Assembly: GCA_964393895.1 (NCBI GenBank)
Contig: CAYMWP010000003.1
Span: forward strand, 22,618-86,617
Origin: B4-G1 sp964393895
GTDB taxonomy: Bacteria; Chloroflexota; Anaerolineae; B4-G1
Direction: 5' to 3'
Length of the DNA: 64,000 bases
In this document: positions 18,558 through 26,909 of the stretch, one piece after another
How positions within the stretch are numbered: position 1 is the first letter of the stretch
How the letters are laid out: each line of letters starts with the position of its first letter
Made by a program: the position numbers and the translations under genes
Notes under the pieces: model-generated
What the model was told of the DNA's origin: nothing
Database searches by the model: none
Seen by the model: the letters and a program-made list of their open reading frames with translations, nothing else

Positions 18558-19956
18558 CCAGCTCCCGGTCAAATATCTGTTCCAACAGCGACCCCTTGGC
18601 TAGCGCCTGCTCTCGCTCCGCTTCCGCGTACCCGCGCGTGGCGCAGCGCACGGTTATCTGCTGGGGCGAGAGCTCGCACGTGAGTTCTTCCACGACGTTG
18701 CGATGGGTGCGATCCAGCCCATCGGCCACCCGCAGGAGCGCGGCCAAAATGGTCACGCTGCGCCGCTCCTCTGCGTCCAGTGCGGCAAAGTGCTCGTGCT
18801 TATCTTTTGGGAGTGCTCCGCGATGGTAGCGGGCGATTGAGCCAATGATGTGTCGCTCTTGCCTGTCGAATGGCAGGTGGGGTGTTTCGAGAATGATGCG
18901 CAAGCTGGTTTTGTGATGCCGCTGCTGTCCCTCGATCCAGCCGATGTCGTGCAGCAGGGCGCCGCATCTCAGCCAGAAGCGTTCCTCCGCGCCGAGGCCG
19001 TGCAGGGATTGCAGCTCGTCGAACAGCTGCAGGGCCAGCCGCGTCACCTGGTAGGAGTGTTCCACCTCGTAATCGCAGCGCTCTGCCAGTTGCAACACTG
19101 CCTTTAGGCGACGCTCTTGCTCCTCCTGCCACAGAGATGCGCCCGCAGCGGACGTAGCCCGCGTTTCCGGCGTTTCTCTGGGATGTCGTTTATCCACCAT
19201 GACCGTGTCCAGATCGCGGCCCTGGAGCAGCATTTGGGCGAACGCTTCCGGCAACCCACACTCGCGGATTGCGGCCGCTGCCCCGTCCACGTCGTACGCC
19301 AGCCGAAAATGCTCCACGTGGACGTCTGGCCCTGCTTTGCCTGGCCCTATTTCCAGGACGGCGTAGCAAGCGCGAGGGTCGCCGTCGTCGGGCCGGCCCA
19401 CGCTGCCGGTATTGACGAACCACACGCCCTCCACCTGACGTGTGAGGGGCCGGTGCGAGTGCCCGCAGACGATCACGTCGGCGCTCGCCGCGTGCGCCAG
19501 TTCGCGCAGCCGCTCATCCGGGGTATCGGAGGTGATGGGTTCCTCGTTCGAGACGGGACTTGCGTGTGTCAGCAGGATGTGCAGCCCTTTTACTTGCAAT
19601 CGTATTTCCTGGGGCAGGGAGCGCAGGTAGTCGTGGTTCTCTGGTGAGAGATGGTCGTGGGTCCATTGGAAGGCCAGGAATTTTTCTGCCCGTTTGCTCT
19701 TTTGCCACTTTTGCCTTTTTTCCTCGAACTCCAGCACTTTGAGGTCATAGTTGCCCACGATGCTGACCACTCGTTCCTGTCGCAGCAACCGTATCACCTG
19801 GTTGGGAAAAGCGCCATAGCCGACCAGATCGCCCACGTTCCAGATTGCCTCTACGTTGCGCTGGCGTGCGTGTTCCAGCACCACTTCCAGCGCCGGCAAG
19901 TTAGCGTGGACGTCTCCGATCAGGGCTAACCTGGCGCGCGAGTCATTCTTCACCAT
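18520..19956 (-). CDS. Metallophosphoesterase fused to a Ppx/GppA-like HD domain
   Basis: A 478-residue two-domain enzyme. The N-terminal 235 residues carry calcineurin-like metallophosphoesterase motifs: GDVHAN, GDLVGYG, GNYD and GHSH. From about 285 onward there is an HD-type domain (EHSYQVTRLA, LLHDIGWIEG, HHK, RYHRG, LRVADGLDRTH) like the C-terminal part of exopolyphosphatase/GppA proteins. It is the last gene of the polyphosphate island and overlaps ppk1 by 14 bases, so a role in polyphosphate or nucleotide-phosphate breakdown is likely. This is inferred from context; the substrate is not shown. The ASKHA catalytic half of a true Ppx is absent. Confidence 0.82.
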   Translation of the reverse strand: MVKNDSRARLALIGDVHANLPALEVVLEHARQRNVEAIWNVGDLVGYGAFPNQVIRLLRQERVVSIVGNYDLKVLEFEEKRQKWQKSKRAEKFLAFQWTHDHLSPENHDYLRSLPQEIRLQVKGLHILLTHASPVSNEEPITSDTPDERLRELAHAASADVIVCGHSHRPLTRQVEGVWFVNTGSVGRPDDGDPRACYAVLEIGPGKAGPDVHVEHFRLAYDVDGAAAAIRECGLPEAFAQMLLQGRDLDTVMVDKRHPRETPETRATSAAGASLWQEEQERRLKAVLQLAERCDYEVEHSYQVTRLALQLFDELQSLHGLGAEERFWLRCGALLHDIGWIEGQQRHHKTSLRIILETPHLPFDRQERHIIGSIARYHRGALPKDKHEHFAALDAEERRSVTILAALLRVADGLDRTHRNVVEELTCELSPQQITVRCATRGYAEAEREQALAKGSLLEQIFDRELVIEQKQCTSRAR

Positions 19957-22105
19957 GCCATATTCCCCGCTGCTCGATCATCCACATCTGAGAATTTAGC
20001 TTCGGCCCGTCAGGTTGCGGACGCGCGCGTCTGTAGCTGCCATCGGGCAACAGTCGCCGGGCTTGCACGTTATCCCTCAGGTGAACACCGAGAATGTGGT
20101 CGCGCAATGCGTCCCGCAAATTGGGGTCATCCACCGGAAACAACTGCTCTACTCTGCGGTCGAGGTTGCGGGGCATCAGGTCGGCGCTGCCCACAAAGAT
20201 CTCTTCCTCGCCATCGTTACGGAAGTAGAATATGCGGGGATGCTCCAGAAAGCGCCCCACGATAGAGGTGACGGTGATGTTCTCGCTTACTCCTGGCACT
20301 CCTGGCCGTAGGCAACAGATGCCCCGTACCTGCAAATCCACCTTCACCCCTGCCTGTGAGGCCCGGTAGAGCGCCTGGATGCACTCTTTATCCACCAGGG
20401 AATTCATCTTGAAGGCCAGGTAGCCCTCCCCGTGCTGCTCGTGCCGCTCGATCTCGCGCTCGATGCGCGCCAGAATCTCTTGCCGCATCGTCCCTGGGGC
20501 CACCAATAGCTTGCGGTATTCTTGCTTGGTGGAATAGCCGGTGAGGGCGTTGAACAGATCCGACACGTCCGCGCCGATCTCGGGGTCACATGTAAAAAAG
20601 CCAATGTCCGAATAAAGCCGGGCGGTGACGTCGTTGTAATTACCCGTGCTCATGTGGACGTAGCGCGTGATGCCGTCTCCCTCGCGACGCACCACCATGA
20701 GGAGCTTGCAGTGCGTCTTGAGCCCCACCAAGCCATAGACTATGTGTACCCCCGCCTGTTCCAGCGCCCGCGCCCACACGATGTTGTTCTCCTCGTCGAA
20801 ACGGGCCTTTAACTCCACCAGCACGGCCACCTGTTTCCCATTCTCGCGCGCTTTCATCAGCGCTGCCACGATCGGCGAATTCGGGCCGACCCGGTACAAC
20901 GTTTGCTTGATCGCCAGCACGTCGGGGTCCCGTGCTGCTTGATGGACGAAATCTATTACCGGGTCAAAGCTGTCGTAGGGGTGGTAGAGTAAAATATCGC
21001 GGCGGCGGATCACGGAAAAGATGTTCTCCTCCGGGGCCAGAGCCGGCGGCACCGACGGTTGGAAGGGCGGATCCTTCAATTCGGGGCGGTTTACGCGGGT
21101 CAACTCCATCAGGGCAGCCAGCCCGATGGGGCCATCCGCCGTGTATACCTGGTAGGGCGCCAGGCCCAGGTTGGCGACCAGGATGTTGCGCACCTGTTCC
21201 GGCATGGTATTATCCACCTCTAGCCGTACCGCCGAACCAAAGTGACGCATGCGTACACTCTCTTGAATGGCGATCAGCAGGTCGGCGGCCTCGTCCTCTT
21301 CGATTTCCGGGTCGGCGTCGCGGGTGACACGGAAAGGATAGGCGTTCACGATTTCCAGGCCGGGGAAGAGCTTGTCCAGATTAGCGACCACCACTTTCTC
21401 CAACCACACAAAGTTGTTGGACGTAGCTTCCGTCACCAACCCCAGTTTTTGATATTCGTCGGCCGTCTCCTCGCTGGGGATGCGCAGCAGGCGGGGGAAC
21501 ATGTTGGGCACCTTCAAACGGGCGAACCGCTGGCCGTTCACTGGATCGTTGATCACTACCGCCAGGTTGATGCTGAGGTTGGAGATGTGGGGGAAGGGAT
21601 GACCTGGGTCGAAGGCCAGCGGTGTGAGGGCGGGGAATATCTCTTGCTCAAAGTGCTTGCGGAGCAGCTTGCGCTGCTTGCGCTTCAGTTCGTCGTAAGT
21701 GAGCACTTTGATCCCGGCCTCGCGGAGTTTCGGCAACAGGTCATAGTGCCAGCAATCGTATTGCCGCGCCAGTTCCGGGAGCAATTCTCGACGAATAGCG
21801 GCCAATTGCTCCGCCGGTGTCATGCTCTCGAGAGGCGCTGCCAGGGGGCCGGCCTCCAATTGCCTCCGCAAGCCGGAGACGCGGATCATAAAGAACTCGT
21901 CCAGGTTGCTGGAAACGATGGACAGGAACTTTACCCGTTCCAACAGGGGATGGCGCTCATCCAGCGCCTCCTCCAGAACCCGGTGGTTGAACTGGAGAAA
22001 GCTCAGCTCGCGATTTATATAAAGATCAGGGTCGTTCAGATTTGGGCCCTTTTTGTCTTTCTGGGAGCTGGTTTGCGGCTGGCGGTTCTCTTTTTTTTTC
22101 GGCAT
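19943..22105 (-). CDS. ppk1: Polyphosphate kinase 1
   Basis: About 720 residues. It reversibly transfers the ATP gamma-phosphate to long-chain polyphosphate. The order is the usual one: N domain (LSFLQFNHRVLEEA), head domain, and two phospholipase-D-like catalytic domains with the autophosphorylated His in GLKTHCKLL and the second His in RYVHMSTGNYND. ATG 22105 (MPKKKENRQ) is preferred because GAGG lies nine bases upstream; an in-frame start at 22153 is less likely. The N terminus is Lys-rich and probably disordered. It lies downstream of the micro-ORF at 22213-22266 and two ppk2 genes, and overlaps the phosphoesterase-HD gene by 14 bases. Confidence 0.95.
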   Translation of the reverse strand: MPKKKENRQPQTSSQKDKKGPNLNDPDLYINRELSFLQFNHRVLEEALDERHPLLERVKFLSIVSSNLDEFFMIRVSGLRRQLEAGPLAAPLESMTPAEQLAAIRRELLPELARQYDCWHYDLLPKLREAGIKVLTYDELKRKQRKLLRKHFEQEIFPALTPLAFDPGHPFPHISNLSINLAVVINDPVNGQRFARLKVPNMFPRLLRIPSEETADEYQKLGLVTEATSNNFVWLEKVVVANLDKLFPGLEIVNAYPFRVTRDADPEIEEDEAADLLIAIQESVRMRHFGSAVRLEVDNTMPEQVRNILVANLGLAPYQVYTADGPIGLAALMELTRVNRPELKDPPFQPSVPPALAPEENIFSVIRRRDILLYHPYDSFDPVIDFVHQAARDPDVLAIKQTLYRVGPNSPIVAALMKARENGKQVAVLVELKARFDEENNIVWARALEQAGVHIVYGLVGLKTHCKLLMVVRREGDGITRYVHMSTGNYNDVTARLYSDIGFFTCDPEIGADVSDLFNALTGYSTKQEYRKLLVAPGTMRQEILARIEREIERHEQHGEGYLAFKMNSLVDKECIQALYRASQAGVKVDLQVRGICCLRPGVPGVSENITVTSIVGRFLEHPRIFYFRNDGEEEIFVGSADLMPRNLDRRVEQLFPVDDPNLRDALRDHILGVHLRDNVQARRLLPDGSYRRARPQPDGPKLNSQMWMIEQRGIWHGEE

Positions 22106-22212
22106 TGCTCTGTCCTCGGCTGGGGGTGGCAGACGGTAGACAGGGGAAGACAATTCCCAGTCTCGAGAGAAAAGGCCGGGGTATTCTCTGTTTACCGTCT
22201 GCCGTTCGCGGT

Positions 22213-22266
22213 CTACTTCTTTTTCTTCTTCTTATCTTTCTTGTTCTTATCTTTCTTCTTGCTCAT
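22213..22266 (-). CDS. Putative 17-residue lysine-rich micropeptide
   Basis: A complete micro-ORF reads MSKKKDKNKKDKKKKKK and then TAG. Twelve of the 17 codons are identical or near-identical AAG/AAA lysines. A strong Shine-Dalgarno, GGAGGT at 22274-22279, lies seven bases upstream of its ATG, better than that of many genes here. It occupies the gap between ppk2 and ppk1. Polyphosphate is known to bind lysine-rich protein tracts, so a polyphosphate-binding or translation-tuning role is plausible but unproven. It could instead be a leader whose Lys run affects ppk1 expression, or a chance ORF. Confidence 0.5.
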   Translation of the reverse strand: MSKKKDKNKKDKKKKKK

Positions 22267-22297
22267 AGCTTTGACCTCCGTAGATTAATAGAGTTCC

Positions 22298-23083
22298 CTA
22301 ATTGGAACCCTCAGCGCTACTTGCTTTTTTCTTCTTTTTGGTTCTCTTGACTTTTGGAGTCGCGGGTTGATAGTCGAGTTCCTTGCTCAAGACCTGGACG
22401 AGCGTGCGCAACGCTTTGACTCTGGCGAACCACTTGTCATTCCCCTCCACCACCGTCCAGGGAGCCGTAGCCGTGCTGGTTTTGAGCAGCATGTCCTCCA
22501 CGGCCAATTTGTACTGATCCCACTTCTCACGGTTGCGCCAATCCTCGTCGGTGAGCTTCCATTTTTTGTGGGGGGTGTTCTGACGCTCCTGGAAGCGGCG
22601 CATCTGTTCATCCTGGCTGATGTGGATCCAGAACTTGACCATGATCATTCCAAAATCGACCAACTGGCGCTCAAACTCGTTGATCTCGCGGAAAGCGCGC
22701 TTCCACTCGTCTTCGGTGCAGAACCCCTCGATCCGCTCCACCATGACGCGCCCATACCAGCTTCGGTCGAGGATGAGGATCTGTTTCTCGTCCGGCGGCT
22801 TGAGCCGCCGCCAAAAGCGCCACAGGTAGTGATGGGTGGCGTCCTCACCCTTGGGCGCGGCGATGGAGAATACTTCATAGCCGCGCGGGTCCAACCGCTC
22901 GGTGACGCGCTTGATGTTGCCCCCCTTGCCCCCGGCGTCCCAGCCTTCGTACACTACCACCAACGTTCGCTGTTGGACGTAGAGTTGGTAGGCCAGTTCT
23001 CGTAACTGCAACTGGTAGCGGATCAGGTTCTCGATGTACTCCTCTCTCGTGAGACTCTTGCTCAGGTCCACTGTGTCCAGCAT
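22298..23083 (-). CDS. ppk2: Polyphosphate kinase 2 family protein (first copy)
   Basis: 261 residues, the usual size of a one-domain Ppk2, which phosphorylates nucleoside mono- or diphosphates from polyphosphate. Walker A is GWDAGGKGGNIKR (about residues 47-59). The second signature DRSWYGRVMVERIEGF and the lid segment (WKLTDEDWRNREKW) are present. The C terminus is a Lys-rich tail (KVKRTKKKKKASS). A GGGGG lies upstream of ATG 23083. It is separated by nine bases from the second ppk2 and precedes the lysine micro-ORF and ppk1. Whether it prefers AMP or ADP cannot be settled by eye. Confidence 0.92.
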   Translation of the reverse strand: MLDTVDLSKSLTREEYIENLIRYQLQLRELAYQLYVQQRTLVVVYEGWDAGGKGGNIKRVTERLDPRGYEVFSIAAPKGEDATHHYLWRFWRRLKPPDEKQILILDRSWYGRVMVERIEGFCTEDEWKRAFREINEFERQLVDFGMIMVKFWIHISQDEQMRRFQERQNTPHKKWKLTDEDWRNREKWDQYKLAVEDMLLKTSTATAPWTVVEGNDKWFARVKALRTLVQVLSKELDYQPATPKVKRTKKKKKASSAEGSN

Positions 23084-23092
23084 AATTTCCCC

Positions 23093-23872
23093 CTATCCTT
23101 GTGGCTCGGCCTGGAGTTCTTGCTCGGCGTGGGCTTCTAGTTCTTCCGGCAGCGGGAAGCCGCGATTCACCAGCGCCTCTTCCAGGGCGCGGATGATCGT
23201 CTCAAAGACCTTGACCCGCGCCCAGCGGTAGTTGGTCGCCTCCACGATCGTCCACGGGCCCCACTCGGTTTCGGTACGCTCCAGCATCTCCTCGACGGCG
23301 AGCAGGTATTCGTCGTATTTGCGGTGATGCTCCCAGTCCTCCGGTTGGACGTGCCAGCTCTCGAGCGGATCTTTTTCCAATTTCTTAAAGCGCTTTTTCT
23401 GTTCTTTCTTGCTGATGTGCAGCCAGAACTTTATAATGACGTAACCATCGTCGGCGATGGTGCGCTCAAAATTCACAATGTCCCGATAGGCCTTGCGCCA
23501 CTTTTCCTCGGGCGTAAAACCCTCCACCCGCTCGACCACCACGCGGCCATACCAACTGCGGTCGAAAATGGCCATCTCGCCATAGTTGGGCAGCTTTTGC
23601 CAAAAGCGCCACAGCCAGGGCATGTGCGTCTCGAACGTGCGCGGGGCCTGGATGGGGTAGAGCTTGAAGCCACGCGGCTCGAGTCTCTGGGTAAGCGCCT
23701 TGATGGACGTTCCCTTGCCGGCCGCGTCCCAGCCTTCAAAGACGATGATGCTGGGAATGTTGGCATCCCAGCACGCCTTTTGTAGGTCGTACAGCCGGGA
23801 GCGCAGACCGGGCATCACTTCTTTGTACTGCTTCTTTTTCAGCTTTTTGGTCAAGTCTACTTTTTCTAACAC
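23093..23872 (-). CDS. ppk2: Polyphosphate kinase 2 family protein (second copy)
   Basis: 259 residues with Walker A GWDAAGKGTSIKALTQ, DRSWYGRVVVERVEGF and the lid region DPLESWHVQPEDWEHHRKY. The N terminus (MLEKVDLTKKLKKKQYKE) resembles the first half of two-domain polyphosphate:AMP phosphotransferases, so it may act on AMP. That would complement the neighbouring adenylate kinase. GTG 23872 is taken as start, with GGAGG eight bases upstream. It diverges strongly from the other ppk2 copy, which suggests distinct substrates rather than a recent duplication. Confidence 0.92.
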   Translation of the reverse strand: MLEKVDLTKKLKKKQYKEVMPGLRSRLYDLQKACWDANIPSIIVFEGWDAAGKGTSIKALTQRLEPRGFKLYPIQAPRTFETHMPWLWRFWQKLPNYGEMAIFDRSWYGRVVVERVEGFTPEEKWRKAYRDIVNFERTIADDGYVIIKFWLHISKKEQKKRFKKLEKDPLESWHVQPEDWEHHRKYDEYLLAVEEMLERTETEWGPWTIVEATNYRWARVKVFETIIRALEEALVNRGFPLPEELEAHAEQELQAEPQG

Positions 23873-23892
23873 TTTTCGCCTCCCCCGATTGA

Positions 23893-23923
23893 GACCCTGG
23901 GGGTTTCAGAAAACCCTAGAGTC
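23893..23923. repeat. Stop-codon hairpin repeat, copy 2
   Basis: Inverted repeat with arms GACCCTGGGGGTTT and AAACCCTAGAGTC around a CAGA loop. It is a member of the five-copy hairpin family. The TAG stop of adenylate kinase (minus strand, 23916-23918) lies within it. Confidence 0.7.
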
Positions 23924-24578
23924 TGTTTACAACAGCACGCAGTTCGGCCTGCACTGTCTCTATGGATTGGTCGCCATTGACCTCGACCAGCACACCCTGG
24001 TCTCGATAGTAATCAATCAGCGGGCTGGTCTGTTCCCAATAGACTTGGAGTCGCTTACGAACTGTCTCTGGTTTGTCGTCGTCGCGCTGGTACAGCTCGC
24101 CCCCGTCTCTATCACACACCCCTTCCTCTCGGGATGGGTTGAACTGGACGTGGTAGGATTCACCACACGTACGGCAGATGCGGCGTCCACTCACCCGCTC
24201 GACCAGCACCTCGTCTGGCACGGCGATGTTGGGTACCAGCTTGATCCTGTGCCCCTGGGCGGCCAGCGCCTCGTCGAGCGCCTCCGCCTGAGCGATGGTG
24301 CGGGGGAAGCCATCCAGCAGCGCGCCGCCGGCGCAATCCGGCCGGCTCAGGCGATCCATGACCATAGCTATGGTGATGTCGTCGGGCACCAGTTCGCCGC
24401 GATCCATGTACTTTTTGGCCTCTAGGCCTAATTCGGTCTCGCCCTTGAGGTTCTCCCGGAATAGATCGCCGCTGGCGACGTGGGGCAGGTCGAGCGCCTG
24501 GCGCAATTGGGCCGCCTGAGTCCCCTTGCCCGAGGCCGGCGGGCCGAGAAGAACGATGAACGTAGGCTCTTTTGCCAT
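23916..24578 (-). CDS. adk: Adenylate kinase
   Basis: A 220-residue long-form adenylate kinase (AMP + ATP to 2 ADP). It shows the P-loop GPPASGKGTQ, the AMP-binding segment VASGDLFRENL, LLDGFPRT, and a zinc-type LID with CRTCGESYHV and CDRDG, giving three Cys plus Asp as metal ligands. ATG 24578 is chosen over GTG 24584 because the GGAGGT at 24585-24590 leaves a six-base spacer only for the ATG. It is placed with polyphosphate kinases instead of ribosomal protein and secY genes, where adk often lies, so it may be a second, polyphosphate-linked copy. The stop codon is inside a repeat hairpin. Confidence 0.95.
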   Translation of the reverse strand: MAKEPTFIVLLGPPASGKGTQAAQLRQALDLPHVASGDLFRENLKGETELGLEAKKYMDRGELVPDDITIAMVMDRLSRPDCAGGALLDGFPRTIAQAEALDEALAAQGHRIKLVPNIAVPDEVLVERVSGRRICRTCGESYHVQFNPSREEGVCDRDGGELYQRDDDKPETVRKRLQVYWEQTSPLIDYYRDQGVLVEVNGDQSIETVQAELRAVVNRL

Positions 24579-24615
24579 AATCACACCTCCATTGGGGTTA
24601 TGTCTTGGAATGTAA

Positions 24616-26529
24616 TCACGATGGCGTCGCTGCCAATGCCACCGTGCGACTAAAATCGGCGCTATGAAAGTACGCCCAGGCCCGGGGGAAGGTGTCCAAC
24701 AGATGTTGGATCTCGGATTGCCGGGCTGCCAGATAAGCGGCTACGCCGGGCGCTACGATCGTCTCTGTGGGCGAGGTGGTCGCATTGCTGCCGGCCTGGG
24801 TGTGGCCCCACGTACCCCAGGTCAAAAAATCGCGCAGCAGATTACTGGCCACCACCGCATCCTGGAGATCCCCCAGGTGATCTTGCAGCCCCTTTATCTC
24901 TTTGATCACCCCCTTGGTTTCGGGCGCCAGTACCTCCTCGAAGAATTCGAGCGTGTAGCGCAACCGCTTGGCAGCGATGCGGAGCAGATGCAATCGCTCT
25001 AACGGAACGTCGGACTTGGTCACCCACTCGTCATAAGCCAGGAAAGCGGCCAATCGCTGGTACACGGCCACCGGCGCGACGTGCCGCAGTCGGTGGGGCA
25101 ATGGCTCGCCTTTCTCCGAGAGTACAGGGAGCGCCGCATTGCCCGGATTCTCCAATAACTCGGCGAACCGCTTTTTGAACTGGGCGTAGCGATCGCTATC
25201 CAGGTAGGCCAGCATCTTTTCTCTGGCCTTTTCCCGCTCCGTTTCCCAGGCCGCCCGCAGCGGAGATAGATCGCTCTCCTGTTCTGGAGGCAACGTATCC
25301 AGGTAGCGTTCGGTTTTTTCCCAGAACACGTCCAGGTCTCGCACATTCCCCAGTGCCCGGCCGGTGCGTCGCAAGTCCTTGAGGGTTGGCCTCAACTGCT
25401 TCATATCCAGATGATGACCAAACACCCGGAAGGCGGCCCGCATCCGCCGGGTGGCTACCCGCATGTCGTGCAGTTCTTCGATGTCCTCGCCCAGCCGGGT
25501 GCCCGGCTCGTGGTACAGCATGTGCTGGAAGTGGAAGTGGAACGTCTTGCGCGCTGCCTCGGCCATCGAGTCGTTCGCTTTTAGCCCTGGCTCTTTGGGT
25601 GGTTTTTTGAGCTTGGGAGTTGGACGAACCGGACGCGCGACCGGAGGGCGGGCTGGTTCTTTTGATTCTGTGGGGAGGGGATCTGGGGCAACTGGCCCAG
25701 TCTTGTCCAGGGCGGCGCCGGAAAAGATGTCCAGTCGTTCTCGCTGAAAAGCCGCCAGCCAACGCCGCACCGTGCGCGCCGATCTCTGAGCCTGCTCGCC
25801 GGCCTCCGCCTGCGTCGCTCCCCCGTCCAGCGCCAGGAGCGCGCGTGCCCGGAGACCATCCAGATCGTCCCGTCCGGCCACCTGCTGGCAGATAGCGCGC
25901 TCCTGAGGCGTCAGCAACCGCTCTTCCAGGAAGGCCAGCGCCCGCTCGAACTTGGAGCGAGGCTCAGGCTCCAGTCCCCATTCCTCCTGCAGGCAGGCCA
26001 CGATCGTCGCCAACTCTTCCTCGCTCCCTTGGGCCGCCAACTCTACCTCCAGCTCCAGATAGGTTTGCTCGGCTCCCTCGCTGGTCAGGCGCACGTCGTC
26101 CAGGCTCAACTCGGCCATCGTTTGCCGGCCCCGTTTCACCTGGCGCACGCTTCGTGTCTGTTGGAGGGAGAAAAGCGGCCGGAGTGGAGCCTGCCCGATC
26201 AATGCGAGTACCCGTTCACGCACGGGGCCGGCGGGCCACTCGGTGGGCGGCGCGGCGGCGGGCAGCAGTATCTCTAACTCCTCCCGCCGGTGGACGGCGC
26301 CCTCGGCTCCTCCCAGACCCTTGAGGGTGATCAGTATCCCTCCCTCCTGTTCTCGCTGGCGGCAGGCGTAACCGGCGGCCAGGATCGGCCGGTCAGCCGC
26401 GTCCAGGTAGGTATCGCGCACCTGTTTGACCTGGCGCGCCGCGAGCGCGAACCCGGCCAGGCGGTCGGCCGCCTGCAAGCGTTGGAAGATTCCCATCGTG
26501 GGGACAACGAACTTGGCTTCGATTTCCAT
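24616..26529 (-). CDS. CYTH-HTH-CHAD protein
   Basis: 637 residues. The N terminus is a CYTH triphosphate-tunnel domain (MEIEAKFVV, with paired charged strands such as TYLELEVEL). Residues about 205-265 form a helix-turn-helix resembling transposase or terminase HTHs (ATQAEAGEQAQRSARTVRRW). A Pro/Lys linker follows, then a CHAD domain from about 325 with the conserved His/Arg pattern (HDMRVATRRMRAAFRVFGHH and RLHLLRIAAKRLRYTLEFFE). CYTH domains act on triphosphates and CHAD domains bind polyphosphate, so it fits the polyphosphate island. An internal HTH is not part of the common CYTH-CHAD layout. GAGG precedes ATG 26529. Confidence 0.88.
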   Translation of the reverse strand: MEIEAKFVVPTMGIFQRLQAADRLAGFALAARQVKQVRDTYLDAADRPILAAGYACRQREQEGGILITLKGLGGAEGAVHRREELEILLPAAAPPTEWPAGPVRERVLALIGQAPLRPLFSLQQTRSVRQVKRGRQTMAELSLDDVRLTSEGAEQTYLELEVELAAQGSEEELATIVACLQEEWGLEPEPRSKFERALAFLEERLLTPQERAICQQVAGRDDLDGLRARALLALDGGATQAEAGEQAQRSARTVRRWLAAFQRERLDIFSGAALDKTGPVAPDPLPTESKEPARPPVARPVRPTPKLKKPPKEPGLKANDSMAEAARKTFHFHFQHMLYHEPGTRLGEDIEELHDMRVATRRMRAAFRVFGHHLDMKQLRPTLKDLRRTGRALGNVRDLDVFWEKTERYLDTLPPEQESDLSPLRAAWETEREKAREKMLAYLDSDRYAQFKKRFAELLENPGNAALPVLSEKGEPLPHRLRHVAPVAVYQRLAAFLAYDEWVTKSDVPLERLHLLRIAAKRLRYTLEFFEEVLAPETKGVIKEIKGLQDHLGDLQDAVVASNLLRDFLTWGTWGHTQAGSNATTSPTETIVAPGVAAYLAARQSEIQHLLDTFPRAWAYFHSADFSRTVALAATPS

Positions 26530-26684
26530 CTTCTATACCTCGCGAGTCAAAGATAGGCGGGCTGTTGGAGAGATGTAGTTTAGCCCCTCGTGGGCGGCAA
26601 AGTAGTTCAAAAACAGGCACGAGGCTCCATATTACCAGGTTCTCCGACGAGCTGCTAGATACGAGTATATACTATCTGGCCGGA
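26530..26684. other. Intergenic gap between UPF0158-like gene and CYTH-CHAD gene
   Basis: This 155-base gap holds the 15-base word TAGCCCCTCGTGGGC (26582-26596), found again at 38631-38645 in the inverted-repeat element between the two helicase genes. It is probably a fragment of a dispersed repeat. It also contains an AT-rich stretch near 26660 that may be the minus-strand promoter of the CYTH-CHAD gene, but no convincing -35/-10 pair was seen. Confidence 0.4.
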
Positions 26685-26909
26685 TTAGCAAAGTTGGCTT
26701 GGGGCGTATTCTAACGCCCTGTAGCGTGCTGCTAACTTTATCCAATCGTGTAGCTCCCAGCCCGGCGGCTCTTCCAGGTACCCGGCGATTTCTTCGGTGA
26801 CTATCACGACCTCGCCGGTTTCCAGGTCTAGATAGCACTGCATCTCCCAGGAACTGTTTTGGAAAGCGCTCTCTAGCTCTATCCAGTCAATCTCGAGTTT
26901 GCGGGTCAT
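26685..26909 (-). CDS. Short UPF0158-like protein
   Basis: 74 residues. The segment reading LEIDWIELESAFQNSSWEMQCYLDLETGEVV matches the start of the uncharacterised UPF0158 family, whose members are usually about twice as long. The C-terminal half is missing, and the last residues (ALEYAPSQLC) do not look conserved. It is either a natural short form or a truncated gene. The start overlaps the end of recQ by 23 bases, so the two are likely co-transcribed. No function is known for the family. Confidence 0.6.
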   Translation of the reverse strand: MTRKLEIDWIELESAFQNSSWEMQCYLDLETGEVVIVTEEIAGYLEEPPGWELHDWIKLAARYRALEYAPSQLC

